64,000 nt of DNA from contig NZ_FOPC01000018.1 of the NCBI RefSeq assembly GCF_900113375.1, forward strand, positions 1 through 64,000, written 5' to 3'. This document shows positions 60,182 through 64,000 of this stretch, piece by piece. This stretch comes from Algoriphagus hitonicola (GTDB lineage: Bacteria; Bacteroidota; Bacteroidia; Cytophagales; Cyclobacteriaceae). The notes below the pieces were generated by a model. It was not told the DNA's origin and did not search any database. It worked only from the letters and a program-made list of their open reading frames with translations. Within the stretch, counting starts at the first letter, position 1; each line of letters begins with the position of its first letter. The position numbers and the translations under genes were made by a program.

Positions 60182-60225
60182 GTGACTTTTATTACTGATC
60201 AAAATCAGTAAAGACGGTAGTTTTG
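60182..60225 (+). promoter_or_regulatory. Rhodanese promoter with Crp-type operator
   Basis: GTGAC (60182-60186), TTTT, ATTAC (60191-60195). TAGTTTTG (60218-60225) is an exact -7 element. Centre to -7 is 29.5 bases. The site starts two bases after the stop of the small membrane protein gene, so the rhodanese gene has its own promoter. CTGAT-CAAA-ATCAG (60195-60208) is a further palindrome just downstream. Confidence 0.78.
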
Positions 60226-60255
60226 TATCAGAAAATTAAACTAATCAAAACAACC

Positions 60256-60591
60256 ATGTTTGACTTCTTTAAAGCAAAACCAAAAAACTACGAGGATATT
60301 CCCGTAGGTGAATTTCATAATTTGATGCTACAACCCAACACCGTGATTCTTGATGTGAGAACTCCCGGTGAGTTTGCAGGAGGTAAAATCAGAGGTGCTC
60401 GAAACATCGATTTGATGTCACGGGATTTTACCAAGCAAATCCAAAATCTCCCCAAAGACAAAACCTATCTGGTTTATTGTCGAAGCGGAAACAGAAGTGG
60501 ACAAGCTTGCGAAATCATGGCGGATATGGGCTTCGAAAACTGTAAAAATATGTCCGGAGGGATCATGAGGTGGCCTTTCGAAACGGTTTAA
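60256..60591 (+). CDS. Rhodanese-like sulfurtransferase
   Basis: 111 residues from the ATG at 60256. Single rhodanese domain with 'NTVILDVRTPGEFAGGKIRG', 'ARNIDLMS' and the active-site loop 'YLVYCRSGNRSGQACEIMAD' (Cys persulfide). It moves sulfane sulfur, for example from SQR products to a thiol acceptor. A terminator follows. It is the last gene of the sulfide module. Confidence 0.92.
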   Translation: MFDFFKAKPKNYEDIPVGEFHNLMLQPNTVILDVRTPGEFAGGKIRGARNIDLMSRDFTKQIQNLPKDKTYLVYCRSGNRSGQACEIMADMGFENCKNMSGGIMRWPFETV

Positions 60592-60610
60592 AACAATAAA
60601 TTTATAATGC

Positions 60611-60639
60611 AAAAAACAGCCTCTCGGCTGTTTTTTTTT
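60611..60639 (+). terminator. Terminator of the rhodanese gene
   Basis: AAAAAACAGCC (60611-60621) pairs with GGCTGTTTTTT (60626-60636), loop TCTC, and continues in T. Confidence 0.85.
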
Positions 60640-60710
60640 GCCTGAACCCAAAATCTACCCTTAACCCAACAAGCAATCTTCTTCAGGTCTCCAATACCTC
60701 AATTCATTAG

Positions 60711-61030
60711 TTCGACAGTACCCCGATTGAGTGTAAATAGAAAGAAATGAAAAGTAAACAGTGGGAAACCGACGCCTTAACCCATAACCATTAACCATTA
60801 ACCTTTTGGAAATGAGACTTCCCTCTTCAACCTATTCAATTAAACAGTTCATCAGTTCCCCAGTTCGACAGTACCCCGATTGAGTGTAAATAGAAAGAAA
60901 TGAAAAGTAAACATGGGAAACCGACGCCTTAACCCATAACCATTAACCATTAACCTTTTGGAACTGAGACTTTCCTCTTCAACCTGTTCAGTTAAACAGT
61001 TCATCAGTTCCCCAGTTCGACAGTACCCCG
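60711..61030 (+). repeat. Tandem repeat of 152-153 bases, 2.1 copies
   Basis: Copies at 60711-60863 and 60864-61015, and a partial third at 61016-61030, each beginning TTCGACAGTACCCCG. They are nearly identical (one deletion, a few substitutions). Inside each is the short repeat CATAACCATTAACCATTAACC. No open frame is conserved. It fills the 460-base gap between the rhodanese and TIGR03643-type genes. Confidence 0.85.
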
Positions 61031-61048
61031 AACTCTGAACAATTTCCC

Positions 61049-61333
61049 CTACCGCTTCGACACCTTATTCAAACTGATGGATCTTTGACGGCTGCAGCGA
61101 AATCGATCTAGGTCTTCGGGGCTCTTTTTCAAGTGTTTGGTATTTCTTCCCTGCACTCTCGCCCGCCACATTTTGAAGCTGCTTTGCTTCATATTTCTAC
61201 GCATCAGGTCGATGACCTCAGATTCATTTACCCCAAATTGCATTTCGATCGCTTCAAAGGGAGTTCGGTCCTCCCAGGCCATTTCGATGATTCGATCCAA
61301 TTCGGCTTCAGAAAATTTTGCCTTTTTTCCCAT
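61049..61333 (-). CDS. TIGR03643-family protein
   Basis: 94 residues. 'AELDRIIEMAWEDRTPFEAI', 'EMQFGVNESEVIDLMRRNMK', 'QSSFKMWRARVQGRNTKHLK' match the small family TIGR03643, found beside photolyase/cryptochrome genes. It is basic and helical, and might bind nucleic acid (inference). The start at 61333 is the family start; a longer frame reaches the photolyase coding region and is not favoured. It diverges from the photolyase gene with 39 bases between them. Confidence 0.85.
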   Translation of the reverse strand: MGKKAKFSEAELDRIIEMAWEDRTPFEAIEMQFGVNESEVIDLMRRNMKQSSFKMWRARVQGRNTKHLKKSPEDLDRFRCSRQRSISLNKVSKR

Positions 61334-61372
61334 CTGATTCAAACCAAGCGAGCTGGAGAAAGTTTTTAGCAT

Positions 61373-62842
61373 GTGCAAAAAATATCCATCGTTTGGCTTA
61401 AGCGTGACCTGAGACTTCAAGATCAGGCTCCGATTCAATCCGCAGCAAAATCTGGTTTCCCCGTTTTGTTGATGTATATTTTTGAACCGGGATTGATCGA
61501 AGCTCCCCAAAGTGATGAGCGGCATTGGCGATTTGTTTGGGAATCCCTACAAGATATCAATGCCCAACTCGACCAATTTCAATCTGAAGTAGTGATTTTC
61601 CATTCAGACGCTGACTCGGTTTTCGAAAAACTACAAGGGAAGTTCGAGATTCAAGTTGTTTTTTCCCATCAGGAAACGGGAATAGGAATCACTTTTGACC
61701 GGGATAAAAAGATCAGCAACTTTTTGAAATCCAAACAGATTCCCTGGATAGAATATCCACAGCAAGGCGTGCAGAGGGGACGGAAAAATCGAAAATCTTG
61801 GTCCCGAAATTGGAAAAAGTTTATCACGGAACCCCTGGCTCAAGTAGATTTGGAAAAGGTGGTTTTCTTTATTCTTCCTAAGTCATTCTGGACTGATTTC
61901 CCTCAAAAACCTATTCCTGTAGAATGGCAAAATCCCAATCCGTCCATGCAATGCGGAGGGGAAAGACTGGCGCATCGGTATCTCCAAAGTTTTCTTCAGA
62001 ATAGAGTCAAAAACTACAGCCGACACATCAGTAAGCCCGAACTTTCCCGAAAGGGCTGTAGCCGTCTCTCGCCTTATTTGGCCTGGGGATGTTTGTCAAT
62101 TAGACAGGTGTATCAGCTTTCACAGGAAAGAAAAAAAGCAGGGAGTAATCAGCGTGATTTGGCCAATTTTCAATCCCGCCTCCAATGGCATTGTCATTTT
62201 ATCCAAAAATTTGAAATGGAATGCAGAATGGAATTTGAGGATATTAATCGGGGATTTCTGAAAATGAAGGGGGAGCCAGATGTGCAAAAATTAGCAGCTT
62301 GGGAAAAAGGTCAGACAGGATTTCCGCTCGTAGATGCCTGTATGCGCTGCCTGATCGAAACCGGCTATCTCAATTTTCGGATGCGGGCCATGCTAGTTTC
62401 CTTTTTGACCCATCACCTAGGTCAGCACTGGAAGTATGGAGCGAATCACCTGGGGAGGATGTTCTTGGATTTTGAGCCGGGGATTCACTATCCTCAGCTC
62501 CAAATGCAGGCCGGCGTCACTGGTATTAATACCGTGAGAATCTATAATCCGATCAAGCAATCCCAAGATCATGATCCGACTGGTGAATTTATTAAAAAAT
62601 GGGTCCCTGAGCTACGGAATTTACCGGCGGCACTTCTTCATGAACCTTGGAAATTAAAGCCTCTGGAGCAGCAAGATTTGGGTTTTGAGTTGGGAAAAGA
62701 TTATCCATTTCCCATTGTCCATCCAGAAAAAGCGGCTGCGGAAGCCAGAGATCGAATCTGGGCTGCGCAAAAAGATCCGGAGGTAGTGCTGGAGTCCAAG
62801 CGCATTCTGGGAAAACACACGCTGTCAAAACGCTGGTCTTAA
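61373..62842 (+). CDS. Cryptochrome/DNA photolyase family protein
   Basis: 489 residues. N-terminal Rossmann photolyase domain ('[20 protein letters not shown]') and C-terminal FAD-binding domain with '[20 protein letters not shown]', '[20 protein letters not shown]' and '[20 protein letters not shown]'. The family repairs UV dimers or acts as a blue-light sensor; the sequence alone does not decide. The start is GTG at 61373. The next gene starts two bases after its stop, so the two are cotranscribed. Confidence 0.9.
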   Translation: MQKISIVWLKRDLRLQDQAPIQSAAKSGFPVLLMYIFEPGLIEAPQSDERHWRFVWESLQDINAQLDQFQSEVVIFHSDADSVFEKLQGKFEIQVVFSHQETGIGITFDRDKKISNFLKSKQIPWIEYPQQGVQRGRKNRKSWSRNWKKFITEPLAQVDLEKVVFFILPKSFWTDFPQKPIPVEWQNPNPSMQCGGERLAHRYLQSFLQNRVKNYSRHISKPELSRKGCSRLSPYLAWGCLSIRQVYQLSQERKKAGSNQRDLANFQSRLQWHCHFIQKFEMECRMEFEDINRGFLKMKGEPDVQKLAAWEKGQTGFPLVDACMRCLIETGYLNFRMRAMLVSFLTHHLGQHWKYGANHLGRMFLDFEPGIHYPQLQMQAGVTGINTVRIYNPIKQSQDHDPTGEFIKKWVPELRNLPAALLHEPWKLKPLEQQDLGFELGKDYPFPIVHPEKAAAEARDRIWAAQKDPEVVLESKRILGKHTLSKRWS

Positions 62843-62843
62843 A

Positions 62844-62990
62844 ATGAAGAAAACACACTTGCCAACCAAAACCTGTCCGGTCTGCCAAAGACCATTTACC
62901 TGGAGAAAGAAATGGGAGAAAAACTGGGACGAGGTCAAATACTGCTCCAAGCGCTGCGCTGGATTATCTCGGAAAAATCAGTCTCGGTAA
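62844..62990 (+). CDS. DUF2256 zinc-ribbon-like protein
   Basis: 48 residues, 'MKKTHLPTKTCPVCQRPFTW' then 'RKKWEKNWDEVKYCSKRCAG' and 'LSRKNQSR'. Two C-x-x-C/C-x-x-x-C pairs form a small zinc-binding fold. DUF2256 genes are known neighbours of photolyases. It begins two bases after the photolyase stop and overlaps the convergent membrane protein gene by 13 bases. Confidence 0.92.
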   Translation: MKKTHLPTKTCPVCQRPFTWRKKWEKNWDEVKYCSKRCAGLSRKNQSR

Positions 62991-63628
62991 ACCAGAACAA
63001 ACCAAGTCAACCAAATAGCCATCGGAATCACATAACCTACAAAAACTACCAAGGCAGATTTCTTGAGGTTTTGACCACTAAAGCTATGAATCCCGATAGT
63101 CCATAGTACCATATAAAGCAACTCGAAGAAGTTGATGCTGGCTAAAGGATATCGAAGGCGTGGGGCCACATTTTCGTACCCTATCAAAGACAAAAGAGAT
63201 AAAGGTCGGTATTCTTTGATTTCGGTAAAGGAGTCGGCCGTTTCTGGATTGATATAAACTAAAAACCGAATCAATTCCGGAAAAATAAAAATGACTTCTG
63301 CCACCAAAGCAAATTTCCACAGATCCTTGTAGGGGATTTTATAACCTAAAATAAAAGCACCCAACCAGAGCAAAAATGCGATCAGCGTAAATTTCCAAAG
63401 CAATTCGAAAGGAGTCCACAAATAACCAAGTGTGCTGTAAATGTAGAAAAATGTAAATGCTCCCTGTTCTTTGACTTCTTCCGAATTGGGAACAGCCTCT
63501 AGGATTAATTCGTTGGTGAGGTATCGAATGAAGATTAAAAGCAGTACCAAGAGAAAAAAATATATCCGCTTGTCAAAATCTAATGAGTCGCGCACTCGTT
63601 GTGTTAAAGGAGACAGTTCTTTTGGCAT
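62978..63628 (-). CDS. Multi-spanning membrane protein (YIP1-like)
   Basis: 216 residues, about five to six membrane helices ('FFLLVLLLIFIRYLTNELIL', 'TLIAFLLWLGAFILGYKIPY', 'FELLYMVLWTIGIHSFSG', 'ALVVFVGYVIPMAIWLTWFV'). The spacing and the 'LGYLWTPFELLWKFTLIAFL' region resemble YIP1/YIPF-like bacterial proteins, but the match is only by pattern. Function unknown. Confidence 0.7.
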   Translation of the reverse strand: MPKELSPLTQRVRDSLDFDKRIYFFLLVLLLIFIRYLTNELILEAVPNSEEVKEQGAFTFFYIYSTLGYLWTPFELLWKFTLIAFLLWLGAFILGYKIPYKDLWKFALVAEVIFIFPELIRFLVYINPETADSFTEIKEYRPLSLLSLIGYENVAPRLRYPLASINFFELLYMVLWTIGIHSFSGQNLKKSALVVFVGYVIPMAIWLTWFVLVYRD

Positions 63629-63698
63629 AATTTAACGGTTCAAGTCCGCAAATCTACTGCATTGTCTAAGATAAGCAGTAATTTTGTCCTCCTATCGT

Positions 63699-64000
63699 AT
63701 GAAAATGAATTATACCTATCAACGCGTTCTGATTTTCTTTCTATGTCTTTTGACTGGGCCCGACCTATTGGCTCAGTCACCTCCGGCGGATAGGGAAATC
63801 ACAGCAAATCAGTCCCCCTATTTATTATTGGACCGGGGCTTGCAGTTTCGCGTGACCAAGTCCATCAATAGCATGTATAATTTTGACTTCGAAACGGCAG
63901 AGCGGGACTTTGGGGTACTTTCTTATCAATATCCATCTCATCCGCTCCCCGATTTTTTGATGGCCTTGAGTTATTGGTGGAGGATAGAAGTGGACGTCAC
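63699..64000 (+). CDS. Exported hypothetical protein (3' partial)
   Basis: The first 100 codons of a gene cut by the window edge. A signal peptide ('VLIFFLCLLTGPDLLAQ') is followed by 'PPADREITANQSPYLLLDRG' and 'INSMYNFDFETAERDFGVLS', which looks like the first helix pair of a TPR protein ('YNFDFETAE..F..L'). ATGs at 63699 and 63705 are both possible starts. No function can be given. Confidence 0.6.
   Translation, partial: MKMNYTYQRVLIFFLCLLTGPDLLAQSPPADREITANQSPYLLLDRGLQFRVTKSINSMYNFDFETAERDFGVLSYQYPSHPLPDFLMALSYWWRIEVDV

Overview
The window reads as a chromosome segment of a Bacteroidota bacterium, most likely of the order Cytophagales and close to Algoriphagus or Cyclobacteriaceae (inference). 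The support is a type IX secretion style C-terminal domain (CHU_C) on a giant adhesin beside PorP/SprF and OmpA-like partners, a SprB-type repeat protein, a TamL-type BamA lipoprotein, a SUF cluster with a DUF59 gene, and promoters of the Bacteroidota type (TAnnTTTG at -7). Most of the window is densely packed core genes.

Layout. 0-5.3 kb: the 3' end of a repeat-rich surface adhesin, then PorP/SprF and a PD40-OmpA protein, joined by ATGA overlaps. 5.4-15.3 kb: an AT-rich, gene-poor accessory region with an IS1595-type transposase, an IS3 remnant, a decayed AbiE toxin-antitoxin pair, a Fic protein whose signature His is Gln, duplicated small membrane proteins, three copies of a CGTACG hairpin repeat, and a tRNA-Ser(GCT) preceded by three tandem copies of its own 5' half in which the anticodon arm is replaced by a GC-rich palindrome. 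15.4-31.5 kb: a PAS protein ending in an orphan histidine box, a lipoprotein, a LytTR regulator, QueA, MenC, a lactonase, PEP carboxylase, PAP2, HemF, TamL, an RNA methyltransferase and a bile-acid-symporter-type carrier. 31.5-40.3 kb: acyl-CoA-binding protein, citrate synthase, a bacilliredoxin and the suf cluster (sufB, C, D, S, E, DUF59), then an Lrp/AsnC regulator. 40.8-49 kb: secreted peptidases (M14, S9), a DUF1080 lipoprotein, a YpfJ-type metalloprotease and a universal stress protein. 49.2-53.4 kb: a candidate structured RNA, a flippase, and the Feo iron uptake genes (feoA, feoB, Cys-rich small protein).

54.3-60.6 kb holds a coherent sulfide/redox module: sulfide:quinone oxidoreductase, a Crp/Fnr regulator, a universal stress protein, a TauE/SafE exporter, a fatty-acid-hydroxylase-family protein, a small membrane protein and a rhodanese. 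Four transcription units (sqr, crp, tauE, rhodanese) carry a GTGAY-N4-RTYAC site centred about 30 nt upstream of a -7 element, and the stress-protein gene has a weaker copy at the same spacing. The regulator has the Arg-Glu...Arg recognition helix that reads GTGA in E. coli CRP. This looks like a local, self-regulated regulon.

61-64 kb: a photolyase/cryptochrome with the two small genes that often accompany such proteins (TIGR03643-type and DUF2256), a membrane protein, and the start of a gene cut by the window edge.

The strongest unexplained signals are the tRNA-Ser pseudo-copy array (15.0-15.27 kb), the Crp-type regulon (55.6-60.3 kb) and the candidate structured RNA (49.22-49.43 kb).
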